Source of the DNA: Psilocybe azurescens
Taxonomy: Eukaryota > Basidiomycota > Agaricomycetes > Agaricales > Agrocybaceae
DNA length: 64,000 nucleotides
Direction of reading: 5' to 3'
Assembly (NCBI GenBank): GCA_023853785.1
Contig: JAJIRX010000668.1
Location: 62,001 to 126,000, forward strand
How positions within the stretch are numbered: the stretch's first letter is position 1; each line of letters begins with the position of its first letter. Made by a program: the position numbers and the translations under genes. Shown here piece by piece: positions 31,933 to 44,339 of the stretch. The notes beneath the pieces are model-generated. The model was not told the DNA's origin. It worked only from the letters and a program-made list of their open reading frames with translations, and did not search any database.

Positions 31933-33814
31933 ATCTCGTCTTTCGTTTGAAGTTTCGTATTTCTGGTAAAGGTTATATATACATCTCGTTATCATAACGA
32001 CACATATGTCATGTTATATATCTCGACATCTTTTCCTTAGAACACTCTCGATGGCTCTCGACTCCCATCTTCATGACAATTCCAATCTCTGGTTCAGGAC
32101 CTGGCGAGTCAAAGTGGTTATTGGTGGCTCCGTTCAATCAAATCATTTAATTGTCAAGGATCAATCTAATGAAAAGGCTCCGATCCGATTCAATAAAATG
32201 TCGTTCCTGCATCTTCTCATGTATATTCCCATAGCTTCTCATAGACTCCTATAGACTCCTATGTATGTACATCGACATCCTCCCACATCGCGATGATTTG
32301 TGGGCAACCAATTGGTTATTCCCCAGATGCCGAGCTGGGGTAACTTACACTCGGTCGTGTGCCATCAAAGTGGAATCCAAGAACGCAGGCACCGTTTAGC
32401 CACTCTGATAAATTCAGATGCACCTCAAGCTCTATTAAAATTTACTGACAGAACGACGGACTCCCGCTCAAGTCTGCCGGAACCCCAGCTGCATTCAACG
32501 GCTAGTGGCAAAAAATATATTGACAACATCAAATCGACGAATCAAATAGGAGGTGTTTGAATATTGATAAATGTCCTAGAATTGACCATGAAATTGACTT
32601 CAACATCTGACTGCTTTCGTTCAACAACTTTTGACATCCCTGACATCCTCGGAAAGCGCTCCTGAGTCAAGTGTTTCCAATCACAACTCGAAGTGCGGTG
32701 GTCGCTTTCACTTTGCTGACTAAGCCCTGAATTGTGAGGACATCGTTCAAATGGCACCGCATCTTGCCGACTATAACGATAGTTAACAACTTACTACCAT
32801 TATTGAACCTTTTCTGAATCTGCTACAATCTGCAATCATATAGACCGCTTGCTTTCCTGAACGCCTATCGTATAGAGCCGTTTTACTCATCACCCAAGCT
32901 GAATCGAGACTTTCAGTTGGCTTGTGGTCGAGTGTCCCGAAACCTAAAGCGTTCTCCGACTCTCGAGTTCAGAGATAATATTTTGTTGACATACTCATTT
33001 GGCATTTTTTATACGTGTTCGAACATTACTCTTAGCCGCTGTTCTTAGTCAAAAGTAAGTGCCCATGTATTGTCTTCGACGTGTTTGTGAATTCTCATCG
33101 ACTCCGTAATATTATCAATAGTCAACACTCCTCGTCGTTAACAGCAGTGCCGAATTTAAAGTCTCAGAAATCGAGATGCTGATATTCATTTTTGACGCAG
33201 TGCTTCGTCCGATTTCTCCAGGTTTCCAGGGCCAAGTTTATTACCACCATACTCCACCATGATCACAATGGGGCAATTTGAAGTTACACATGATGCCACC
33301 ACCCGTGATCATCGAGGTGTTTTTAAGATCGCTTTTGGCTATACTTTCTCAAGTGCGTTTACTATTCTTCTTGGCGTATACTCCATCTCTGGCCATTCAA
33401 CCCTCCAGCCATGAGCCGTAGGGATTGTCTTTTTAGAGAAATAATCTTGTATTTTATGGTTCAGAGTCAGTCGGTAGGACAGGGACAAATTTCCGCGTTC
33501 TGTCGGGCGCCTGAGCGCTGTGGCTCGACCACATGTCCTGTTATTCAATTTCATGCATCACCGCCCTGATCATGAAGAGACTCAACTGGCCGGATGGCCG
33601 TGGTCCGTGGGTCGATGTCGGTCTGCTACTCCTGGATATGCGCCACCTGCTCTTTCAAACACCTCTAAACAGGGGAGATGAGGAACTGTAGATCGCCGTA
33701 GCAGGGGAAAGATCATGAATATAAGGATACAATAAAGTACCCGTTGTCATTTACGCATCTCTGGTTAACCCTCCCTCCATCGCCTCCCCTTGCTCCCGTC
33801 CTTAGGTTTTAGTC
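31933..33814. other. Intergenic; nothing recognised
   Basis: About 1.9 kb with only short frames (for example minus 33554-33339 and minus 32757-32542) and no motif. The part just before 33815 is likely the promoter of the next gene. Confidence 0.45.
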
Positions 33815-35565
33815 ATGGCGGTTGCCCCGCACCCTGTGTTCTTCCCGTCCCCGGGATTACAGGCCATGACAGCCCTCATCCATTTCCTGGGTAAGTTTCG
33901 TGATTGCGGCAATAAGCCAACCAACTTTTTGACTGATGTTTAATTTCTTATCCAGGGCTAACCACAATCACCCACTGCATTTCGAGACGACTTCAACATG
34001 AGAACCTTTCGATACAGGGTATACGAACGATGCCCTGGCCGCGGATGGCTGTGGTTCTCATGTACATCGATTCATGGCTTTTTATCCTTGGCAGTGAGTT
34101 GCAGCGCGTGTGCAAAAATGGGACCTCCGTTCACCGTATAGTCCATTTGAACAGGCGGAATTCTCACCTTCGGTTTCGGGCTTGAACACTCTGAAGCCAC
34201 TTGTGTTACGGCTGCCTATCTTTGCGTTGTTTTCTATTCCACGGCGAAGTTCTTTGTATACGCGTTCCTTGGTTCGTCCGCTTGTGTTTTTTCCTTTTAA
34301 TCACGTCGATATTAACGCATCCATCCAGCTGAAAAGGCGCATATAGTATGGTCGCCGACTAAAGGCGAACGACGACTTGAATCACCTGTATATCTTTGTT
34401 GCCTTGTGTCCGTTTCCCTATACTGCATTGTCATGACCCTCATGCTTGGTGGTAGGTTCTTTCATATATTGTTTGCGTTGTACTTGTTCTCTTCTGATAC
34501 GATGAACGAAGGTCCTATACACGAGACCAAGGAGAATGGGGCGTGTGTTATTGGTTTGAAGCCACGGGCCTCAATACCGGTCTTGGTTTATGACTTGTGA
34601 GTTGCTAGATATTTCTTGCCGTCATCCTTAAACTCAGCAATGAATGAATGAATTACAGGTACATCAACTTGTTTCTTACTTTCATGTTCATATATCCTCT
34701 TGTTGGGTCAAAAGTGAAGAGCCATGTTATCCGACGTTTGGCCATTCGAACGGGCGTGTACGTTTTTATTTTTCATATATCCTGGACCTTCAGTAACATA
34801 TCAATTTCTCGTGTTAAGTGCTGCCATCGTCGCCCTGTCCACTTCAACAGTAAACATCTATTCTGATTTTCCCCAGCCATCACGTATCGAATGACAATGT
34901 TTTAGATCAATATTGCCGTCCTTATTCGCCTGGACGGACGCGAACTGGGTTGGGTAAATCTCTCTATTTGCAGCGCCGATGTAGGTTGGATCATACTTTC
35001 TGTATATCTTGTTGACCTAATGTCGTCTCAATTGAAGATTATTGTCAATGCGGCTGCTATCTTCTGGGTATCGGGAAGCAAAGCGCATCAACAACATTCA
35101 ACCTCGTCCGGTCTGCCTGCCGAGCAACGAAATCGCAGACATCACAATAACAACAACAACGATAATCCCACGTTTAGCACCGGCAATAATGCGGAAAGCG
35201 TACACTTCAGCCCAGCTGGGTTGAAGACTACGTTGTCCAACGCTCCTGCGCTGCAGGAAACGGATACAACAGGTTCATTTCCGAGATATCACGACGGCGA
35301 CATTGAAAATGGGAGACCTGGTCACTTCCCCAAGTCTGGTACGTCGTGGGTCACTCGGTTGTTCGCGCGAGAAAAACAGTCAAAAGAACGGCACCTAAAG
35401 GTTCGAGCCCATGTTTTACGTGTCTCTGCCTGCAAGATACTTACATGTTCATGATAGATTGCAGTAACGAGAGAATACGACACCCAAACCTCACAGATCG
35501 AGCTTCAAGCACGACCTGACTCAAATTCCGAAGTACTCGATGAGTACAATAAAGTTAGTCCTTAG
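33815..35565 (+). CDS. Uncharacterised polytopic (about seven-helix) membrane protein
   Basis: I do not recognise a named function; it resembles an unassigned fungal family of seven-helix proteins. Exons begin at 33815 (MAVAPHPVFFPSPGLQAMTA), 33956 (GLTTITHCISRRLQHENLSI) and 34155 (GILTFGFGLEHSEATC, VTAAYLCVVFYSTAKFFVYA). These are followed by EKAHIVWSPTKGERRLESPV, LVSVSLYCIVMTLMLGG, CVIGLKPRASIPVLVYDL, YINLFLTFMFIYPLVGSKV, RRLAIRT, then LIRLDGRELGWVNLSICSAD and IIVNAAAIFWVSG. A long hydrophilic cytosolic tail (Asn-rich at about 35140) and a last exon IAVTREYDTQTSQIELQARP end at 35565. Two or three exon joins between 34750 and 35030 are uncertain. About nine exons. Confidence 0.72.
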
Positions 35566-37220
35566 CTGATGCCCCCAACACGATTGTCTTAATCGTCCGT
35601 CTATCCTTAACTATTTTTTATTATTCATGTCAGTAATGTAATAAGGGACTTGGCCGCTCTGTGTATTTGTATAGTTCAGCCTCTTGTATATGCAGCTACA
35701 TTTCCGTATTGCATTATACCCGCGGCAGAAGTCTACATCTGAGCCGTCTGCGTCAAAGTCCGAACAGTCCGATGATGCGTACTATCGGAGCTTGCCCCCT
35801 CTATAAGTTCCTTCAACCCCGCATATACTTTATTTTTCCCCTCGCCTGCGCCCCTCCGCAATCCGGATTCCGTGGCCCTAATTGCCTCGTATGAGCATTA
35901 TTTATTAGCGATGACCGTGAGGGGTGAGTAGTTTAATCGGCAATAAACTCTAGCAAGTTCCCTCCTCTGCATATCAGGTTTACGTTCTTGTTTAAAGATC
36001 AACAGATAAGGTTGAACATGTTGCAAATCTGGACTAAGAAGTACAAGTCATTGAAATGACCATGAGGGATGAGGTACATACACCATATACTACTGAAGAA
36101 CGTCGAACAAAGTACGTGGACGTACTTCAAGAGATGGGGTTCGCCCTTTCATTCTTCCTCCAGCTTCTTCCCGTCCTTAGATCCAGGCGGTTATACGTAC
36201 CTTGCAACAGAGACCCGGTTGAAACCCGGCGGGTCTCAGGCCAGAGACTAGAGTGCGCCATGCTGAACTTAGTTTTCGCTTATCTTGGGCAGTCTTGGGC
36301 CCCGGGCACTTAATATGTAATCACGAGTTCGTGAAAGGAGAGGAAAGGACGTACACCGGTACAAATCCATTTGTACACAATTTAGGCTAGGGGTATCAGA
36401 TTCATAAGGCCATATGAGATCGAGGTCCAGCCTTCGCCTGTTTGGATTGAGGCTATAACCCGCTGTGTGTATAAAATAGTATTTTAGGCAATTGAATTGC
36501 AGTAATTATCGGAGGCGCCCAAGAGTTGAGTCTGCCCGTCGGTGGTTGGGGTATTACCCCAGACGATTAATTTACCCCACATTTTCCAGACTCGACTTGC
36601 CCAGAGTAAATTTATAGGTCTCATGGACGTGGATGTATCCAAGGCTGTTCGACATTTTTATTATGGCCACCACTTCGCGACCGTTCTTGACCTTGAAGGG
36701 AGAAGTCTCCATTCATGATCACGGACGCGCGTCCAATAGACCTGATACGGAAGGGCCCACCTTTCCACGCGACGTCCACGAGGTACAATAACTATTCCCA
36801 GCTAGCCACGCGACTTCCACGCTGAGGGCTTAGAAATATGCAAGGCTGTTGGTGGAGTGGAAATATGTGGAAATAGGAATCTCGAAGTCCTGGTACGTAC
36901 CGCTTCCTGATTCATTCGATATAAGTGGGAGAGCAGTTTTTAACCTTCCATAATCGTCTTCGTTTAGCTTTTGTTTTCCCTGCCTTGATTCGTCTACGAT
37001 AGCAACAGTCCATCGCGGCCGTACGTCTTGCCATATGGTGGCCGACGAATCGAGATAAGACGCATCCGATGGCTACTTGATGAGCGCATTTGAATTGAAG
37101 CACCAGAAGCCACGGTTATGTTTCCGGTCCCCCTAGGCTGCATATTCTTTAATACGCTGAGATGTTGAACATGAAGCATACATATGTATGCATAGAGTAT
37201 GCCTGGAGCAATAATCGTTG
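35566..37220. other. Intergenic; nothing recognised
   Basis: About 1.65 kb without a supportable gene. Short plus-strand frames at 35661-35894 and 36056-36313 carry no motif. A self-complementary GGGGTATTACCCC occurs at about 36548. Confidence 0.45.
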
Positions 37221-37840
37221 TTAATTACAGTTGTTGAATTTCAGCGTGACGGTTATGAGGCACAAAGTTGATACATATAGAGGCCAGGCCTTGCGTGTAG
37301 AGTGTCTGTAACAGAGTGAACTAGATTCTCGCCTGAGAAGAAAAGACAAAAGAAAGCAGCGAATTCTGATTAGAAGTATAGAATCGTACACGAGACTTAT
37401 CACTTGCATCCCACTGCTCCATAAGTCGATTTCCCTTTCTACAGTCACGGAGGAATATCCAGATATGTTTTGTTTACCAGCTGGTGTCATGAAGCAAGAG
37501 GAACACAGTAGATCATCCGCATGAGAGTTGTTTTCATCCGAAATAGAGACTAGTGGACGAAATAGGTGTAAGTGTTGTGAAATTTATACAAATGTACACC
37601 TTTCTGGAAGCGACATCTACAGTTAATAGGTATAGTACTACAGCAGAAATTCAAAATCATGGAAATACCTGACAACAAGAGCCAGGTGGAGAAGCACCCG
37701 CTAGAAGAAATCGGTGGTATATATTTCGCGTTTGAGTAGTAGGACATTGACCAAATCAGGCCCAAATTGTGACTCAGATTGGATGCAGACGCCCAAGAAG
37801 GTTTAACCCGTGAGCCTAGCAAAGAATCGAGTACAAGCCA
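37221..37840 (-). pseudogene. Relic copy A of an unknown minus-strand gene
   Basis: The stretch about 37430-37770 matches 43014-43360 in the same orientation with clear divergence. Shared words include ATTTCCCTTTCTA, GAGGAATATCCAGA, ACACCTTTCTG and ATCAGGCCC. Relative to copy B it contains in-frame stops and many changes. The original protein is unrecognised. Confidence 0.55.
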
Positions 37841-38051
37841 TGCTGTTATACATGTTAATCAGCGCCTCTTGTTTATTTGTTGGAAGCAAGGCGTATTAAA
37901 ACGCGTAGGAGTGGTCAAGTCAGGTTGAGTCAAGGTTAAGCAAAGGTCAAGACTTGGCAAGGCTCAGCACTGCGGCAGAGACGCGTCTCTACAAAATCAT
38001 GTGATCGCAAGCGACGCGTCTTGTAAGTTGTGGCGACAAAACGCGTCAATA

Positions 38052-41000
38052 ATGCCAAGCAACGACTTGCAGACAACGCCGACGATGACACGGACAGCGG
38101 AAGATGAGATAGCTTTCATGTCTCAACTAATGCAAGGCATCGACGACGACTTTTGGACAGCAGGTCCCTCGCCTGATCCGTCACCAGTGAAAAAGAAAGT
38201 CTTTGCGGCCACCGACCACAATATAGTCGCTTTTCTGCAAGACTCGGAGAATTGGGATCTTGGGGACGATGTGCCCAGCCCTGTGAAGCCTCCCCCGAAG
38301 AAGGCCTACGCGACTGTGGATTCTCCAGTAATGATCGCGCAGAAAGCAGTGGAAGCTAAGGTATGTTTTGTTGAGGTGTCCCTGCGCGAACTTTACTCAT
38401 TTTTGTTGAAAGCCGACCCCAGTGTACGTTCCAGATACATGTACGAGATGTGTAGCTGAGTCAGTCACGGAGAGCTATGTTGATAACAGATGGAGAAAAG
38501 TGAGTTTTTATAATACTGACGAGGTCCGAAACTGACATCACGACAGACTGTGGTGGCGAGAGTAGTACCAGATGGTGGCTGCGTCGAGGTACATCTGCTG
38601 GACGACTGGTATCGAACCGACATTCGGATTGGTTCGACCCTTTTTATCATTCAAATTCATACTTACAAGTGATATCTTAGACGACATATTCAACGTCCTC
38701 GGAAACTTCTCAAGTCCATCTTCATCCACCACACGAAGAATATCTATCACATCTCTCTCCAACTTCCTTATTCTTCATCCCGACATTCTGATAACTGCCA
38801 CTGCCCTCTCAAACGCCCCGCAATGCAGACGCAAGCCTCTTCTGTCCAGCTTGGTGCGGTCGATGACCGATATCACGCCTGCGCTGGTATGGGAAATATG
38901 CTGCATGAAGTCATGCAGAAATGTTTGTTGGAACAACGATGGGAAGACAACTTCATTGAGACCTGTATTCAGGAGGCCATCATGGGAGGCCTTGGAGAAT
39001 TGGTCAAACTCGGGCTTTCAGAAGGAATTGCGAAGAGAGAGATTCGAGACCGAGCAAAAGGATTTCGCTTTTTGCAGAAAAATACCTTGCCAGTCAGCCA
39101 AAGGTCCTTTATTTCTCTTTTTTTTCTTTCTTTCATAAACCGTGTGCTAATATCTGTCTGTCTAGTCTACAGCTGCTTTGACGAACACTCGCTCAGCTGC
39201 GTTCGAAGCTCCTTCGCTCCTTGCCATCACGGATATTCTCGAAATCGAAGAAGACATCTGGTCGCCTACGTACGGCATTAAAGGCAAGATTGACGCGACG
39301 GTACAAGGAATAATTTCGGACCCGTCTTCGTCCTTGCCCAAGTCCCGAGTACTCACCAAGACACCGTTTCCACTCGAGCTCAAGACGGGACGCGTGCAGG
39401 CAGGGATGGACCACCGCGCGCAGACAATGCTATACACGCTGCTGCTCAGCGAACGCTATGGGTCGGACGTGCAGGACGGACTGCTGTTCTACAGCCAGAG
39501 CGAGACGGGGGAGATCGTCAGGGTGCCGAGGGGACGAAATGAAGTGAGGGGACTTCTGCATATTCGGAACGAGCTTGCTGCATATATGTGGATGAGGATA
39601 CGGAAGGCGAAGACGGTGGTCAAGACAGATGAGGTGGAAGGGGATGTCGAGATGGATATTGAGGATACTCAAATCAGAGCCGAGCCTGCGTTGCAGAGCA
39701 CTTCAGATGAGAATCGACAAGAAGAGGAAGAGGAGTACTTTTTGCCTGCCCCAATTGACGACGAACGAGCGTGCAAACGGTGCTATGCGCTGGATCCATG
39801 TCTACTTTTCCGCAAGAGCCATCCGAATCATTTCACTTCAACCTCCGCCTCGTTAAAATCCAAAACCAAGCATCAGGCGACATTCAATCCGCCCATACCT
39901 CCTTCCTCGCACCCATTTTTGAGGCAAAAACGGGGCACCTAACACCAACTCACACAAGGTTTTTCACAGAGTGGGAGCGACTGTTGGCTTTGGAAGAAAA
40001 GGATTTGGTGCGGTTTAAGAGAGAGTTGTGGACGCTTGGGGCGGAGGAGAGGGAGAGGAAGGGAAGGTGTTTGAGTGGAATGGTTTTGGCCCCCAACCGG
40101 ACAGGTACAGCCTCTGCTGGTTGTGTAGTGGACAAGGAGGTGGACGAGGAGAAAGCGCCGCGCGAAGCACACGGCAGGGTCCATCGGTTCACATATTCCT
40201 TCCAAAAATCTAGGACATCGTCCAGCAGGACGACAGCGGGATTAAACGAGGCAACAACGAGTGTGAACCTGCTCAATGGGCATCTCAGCATCGGAGATGC
40301 AATCACGATCTCTGTCGAGCCGCGATTGTTGGCGCTCGTGCGGGGGTGGATTCTGGAGCTGGAGCAGGATAGGGTGGTCGTGGGTGTAGACCATGCTTTG
40401 GATGTTGAGGGGATTAAGGCGAGGTTGGAGCGGGAGGGGGCCCTACCTTCATCTTCGTCTTCATCCTCGACCAATCTGCCTTCTCAATCCCAATCTCGGC
40501 AGCTAACAGAGAGCGGAGATGTGATTTTTAGGATCGACAAGGACGAGCTGTTCGGTGGGATGGCGAGGGTGAGAAATAATCTCGCGCAACTATTTTATGT
40601 GGATGGGGATGCAAAGCGGTTGAGCCTCATTGTCGATCTTCGCAAACCTGTGTTCAGGTCTGAAGACGGGACGGTGGGGGTTTCTAGGGCTACCTCCAAA
40701 TCGTCGTCGGAAAATAACCTCCAACTGAATGCATCCCAGCTCGATGCGATGGATAAAGTCCTCTCCGCAGAAGACTACGCGCTTGTGTTGGGCATGCCCG
40801 GCACGGGGAAGACGACGGTCATCGCTGCACTAATTAGGGAGTTGGTGGCGCGAGGAAAGACGGTGCTTCTGACTTCGTACACGCATTCTGCGGTGGATAC
40901 AATTTTGAGGAAAGTCGGTAGTGCTGATGGGAAGACGCTTGATGCGAAGGGAGGGGCGTTTAATGTTCTGAGGCTCGGGAATGTGGACAAGGTATGTTTT

Positions 41001-42676
41001 GGCTTTTCCTATCGGTGATGATGTTGACGACTGGCTTGTTTTCTTGTCGTGAAAGATACACCCTGAAGTGAGGAAGTTTAGTCCTGCAGCGCGACGGACG
41101 GCCACTTCGGTCGAACAATTTGAAAAGCAGCTGATGGATGCCCCTGTTGTTGCGACGACGTGCCTTTCAATTGACCAGTGCGTACCTTGTTGGCTCTGTT
41201 CTTTCCCTTCTTTTCTGATCTGCCACTTTACTTTCTAGCCCACTGTTCTCGCGCCGCAAGTTTGATTATTGCATTGTTGATGAGGCGTCTCAGATCACAC
41301 TACCCACATGCCTTGGGCCATTGAAGTTCGCAGATACGTTCATTTTAGTTGGAGATCATTTCCAACTTCCTCCTCTTGTAAGTGTACAAATCTGTTTCAT
41401 TCGCATGTTCTTAGTAATAATCATTCTATTTTCTCAGGTCAAGAACCCTGAAGCGCGCAAAGGTGGTCTGGACGTGTCCCTCTTCCGTCGTCTATCCGAG
41501 GCGCACCCTGAAGCGGTGGTGGATCTGCGATTCCAATATAGGATGAACGAAGATATCATGTTGCTGTCCAACAGGCTGATTTATAATGATCGGCTCAGGT
41601 GTGGGAGTGACGAGGTGGCGAAGAGGAGTTTGGTGTTGGGGAATAAGAAATTTCTGGGGAGGTTGCATGCGCATGCGCAGAATGAGACTGCGGCGGCTTC
41701 AGGAAGTGCGAATAGAAGGGAGGTATGTCGAGGTGGAGATGTGTGTTGGTTGGAGAAGCTATGTGATGAGAGGTATGTGCGGGCGTGTCCCTTGTATTTC
41801 TGAGAGACAATGGATTAAAGCTGACGATCTTGCCCTTTTGACTCCTAATAGATGCAAAGCAGTTTTTGTCGATACAGATAACCTTCCTGCTCACGAGTCA
41901 AGAGTCAGCGATTTGGTGCAGAATATGACAGAGGCTGAGCTTGTCCGCCAATTTACCGAGACGCTTATTCGATGCGGGGTCGAAGAGTCGCAGATTGGCA
42001 TCATCTCGTTGTATAGGCAACAAGTCAAAGTCTTGCAAAACCTTTTGCAAGACAGGAAAGGTGTGGAGATTCTCACAGCAGATAAAAGTCAAGGGAGAGA
42101 TAAAGACTGTGTTATTGTCTCGCTTGTGCGGTCCAATCCTGAGGGTAATGTATGTTTAATTTTTACTTAATTCCACGTCCATGAGTTGTTTGCTAATTAC
42201 TTTTGTGCCTCGCTGTAGATTGGTGACCTTGTCAAAGATTGGCGCCGGATTAACGTATCTTTTACGCGTGCGAGGAGTAAGCTCGTCATTTTTGGTTCGA
42301 GGAAGACACTGGAGCGCGAGCCACTTCTGGGCCAGTTTTTGAGTTGATGCAGAAGAAGAAATGGATCGCACGGTTGCCGTTTGGTGCGCATACAGCTCAC
42401 GCTAGAGTGTTTGGTGGGTGCACAAAGCTGTTGGCTAAAAGGAGCGCAGATGCTGAAGGAGTGGATGATGTGGAGGATTCTGATGCTTTGGAGGCGATGA
42501 GACTTCGGATGTCACGCAAGGAGAATTTGGCGACTACAGCTGGTGATGGCTTGAAGGAGAAGGTCAAAAGCAGGGAGAAAGAGAAAGAAGGCCATCCGAT
42601 GAAGAAAGTCAAATTGGATGCTGGCCATACTTCAAAAGGCTCAGCCGCAGGCGTGTTGAAGGACGTCCTATCCTGA
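38052..42676 (+). CDS. DNA2: Dna2 nuclease-helicase (Okazaki-fragment maturation, end resection)
   Basis: Nuclear enzyme with a RecB-like nuclease and an SF1B helicase. Exons are 38052-38360, 38413-38499, 38547-38631, 38681-39103, 39166-40991, 41056-41177, 41239-41377, 41438-41772, 41852-42149 and 42219-42676. The N-terminus has [14 protein letters not shown]; the nuclease core has [26 protein letters not shown] and FPLELKTGR; the Fe-S motif is [10 protein letters not shown] (Cx2Cx5C). Helicase motifs: GMPGTGKTT (Walker A), [43 protein letters not shown] and [18 protein letters not shown]. Frame breaks lie in runs at 38891 (GGG), about 39070 (T5), probably about 39853 (A4) and 42336 (T5). The last restores [15 protein letters not shown] Ser-rich insert is at about 40450. 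Confidence 0.95.
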
Positions 42677-42952
42677 AAGATTTAGTAGGCAATGAGATGT
42701 GATAGTTACTAACTTCTAAGGCACCATCGATTTCCACAGGTTCTAATTTCTGAAGTACTGCTTTAATATTTTTGTGCATTGTCCGTAGATTTCTGTTTTC
42801 ATGTTATCGTATCGTTATCAGTGTTTTCCCACTATTGCTACTAGAGTCTATGCTACATTTCGACTGATCTTGCCTTGTTGGGTAGGAACAAGTGAGGGTC
42901 ATGACTTCAAAAAGTCTGACGGGAGTGATGCATAAAAGTTAACCTAGGGCAA

Positions 42953-43395
42953 TCAGGCTTCAAAAAGACGAAGACACAGTCGTTGAACTTCAGCTGGGTT
43001 ACAAGACACAAAGTTGAAATTTCCCTTTCTAAAGTCATGGAGGAATATCCAGAGATGTTCAGCTGATATCATGCAGCGAGAGAAACATAACAGATTTGAC
43101 TCATGTAAGCTGTTTTCTTCCAGAATGGCGACGTCTGCTCGGTCTAGGTATAGATTTAACGAGGTCTTGTGAAATTTCTGCAAGTATGCACCTTTCTGAG
43201 AGCCGCCATCTACAATTAACAGATGTCGTACTGCGCAAAATTGTGTGTAAATACCTTACAACAAGGACAGCAGAAGCATCCAATTCAAGGCATCTGGTGG
43301 TGTATGTAAACCATGATCCGTGGTTGAGCAGAGGGACATCGACCAGATCAGGCCCATTGACAAGATGGCTGTTCCTAGCAGTGATCATGGCATAG
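42953..43395 (-). pseudogene. Relic copy B of an unknown minus-strand gene
   Basis: Two exon-like blocks separated by a plausible intron (GTATTTAC ... AATTGTAG). The upstream block reads GPDLVDVPLLNHGSWFTYTT and RCLELDASAVLVV, the downstream block GAYLQKFHKTSLNLYLDR to a stop at 42953. It is better preserved than copy A but has no start I can support and no recognised domain. It lies between DNA2 and VMA9. It could still be an expressed small gene. Confidence 0.5.
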
Positions 43396-43663
43396 TTGAG
43401 GTGCGACCTATGCTAGAATATACGTGCTGCTCAGCGCCTCTAGTTTTACTCCAGTTTTTTAAATAAGAATTCATCGAAATCAAGCCGATTGAAACGCGGA
43501 AGACTCAAAAGTGTGGTCAGGTTCAATGCTCAACTCACAGAAGACAGGGGAAGGTATCATTGGACTGTATAAGGTAATATGTTCCCACATCCCTGAACGA
43601 GTATAGACTGTGCCCGTCGTTTGAACTTGGAAGTGACCTTGCTCATCATCTTGCTCATTCATT

Positions 43664-44122
43664 ATGGCGACAGTGCTCCCTGTTCTTTTTATGTTCGTCG
43701 TTACAGCTGCGTTGATGACAGCAGCAGTTCTTTTTGTACCAAAAGGTCCACAACAAGTGTGAGTTTGCGTCTTCATGATAACAACCTTCCATAATTCTTA
43801 TGTTGGATGGGGTAGAACGATCCGAACGGCTCTGCTGTTAACGCTGACGTGTTGCTATCTCATGTGGGCTGTTACCTATATGGCTCAGCTGCATCCTCTT
43901 ATAGGTGAGTAACATAAAGGGCCATGTTATACTGCTTGTGGCTTAAAGTGAATGCATGCAGTCCCAGTTCGGTCAGGGAAAAGTAGCGTTGAATCTGACT
44001 GTAGCAATCAGATTCAGAAAGAGTATATATACCAGGTACGATATTACAACGCCTATAGTAAATCTCTGACTGAGTATATGCAGTATTGTAGCATTTTACC
44101 TCGCGGACAGTTCCACTTCTAA
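43664..44122 (+). CDS. VMA9: V-type ATPase subunit e (Vma9-like), small multi-exon gene
   Basis: Small hydrophobic subunit of the membrane V0 sector of the vacuolar proton pump. Exons are 43664-43758, 43816-43904 and 43962 to the stop at 44120-44122. It encodes MATVLPVLFMFVVTAALMTA, AVLFVPKGPQQV, TIRTALLLTLTCCYLMWAVT and YMAQLHPLIVP. Two helices flank a PKG..Q loop and an LxLTxxCCYLMWAxTYxAQLHPLI signature, which is diagnostic for subunit e. A further intron of 48 bp (GTACGA...ATGCAG, about 44036-44083) may exist; both versions are in frame and share the stop, giving 114 or 98 residues. The tail is longer than usual. The gene is easily missed, because no single ORF covers it. Confidence 0.88.
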
Positions 44123-44339
44123 TATATCACCATTGCCCCAAAGAAAGTTCAAAATGAATGCAAGTAATCAAGAAGTGGTATCACCGCTTTCGTCCCCGTC
44201 CCAACCAGCAGTTGAGCTCGAAGCGCTAGGAATGTGGTTACTCCAACTGCCCTCCATGTCACTAGCACCCCAACCTCCTGAAACCCCCCATCCAGATCTT
44301 GTTCTCTCGTCTGCCTCCCTATCTAACGATTCTTTCCAT

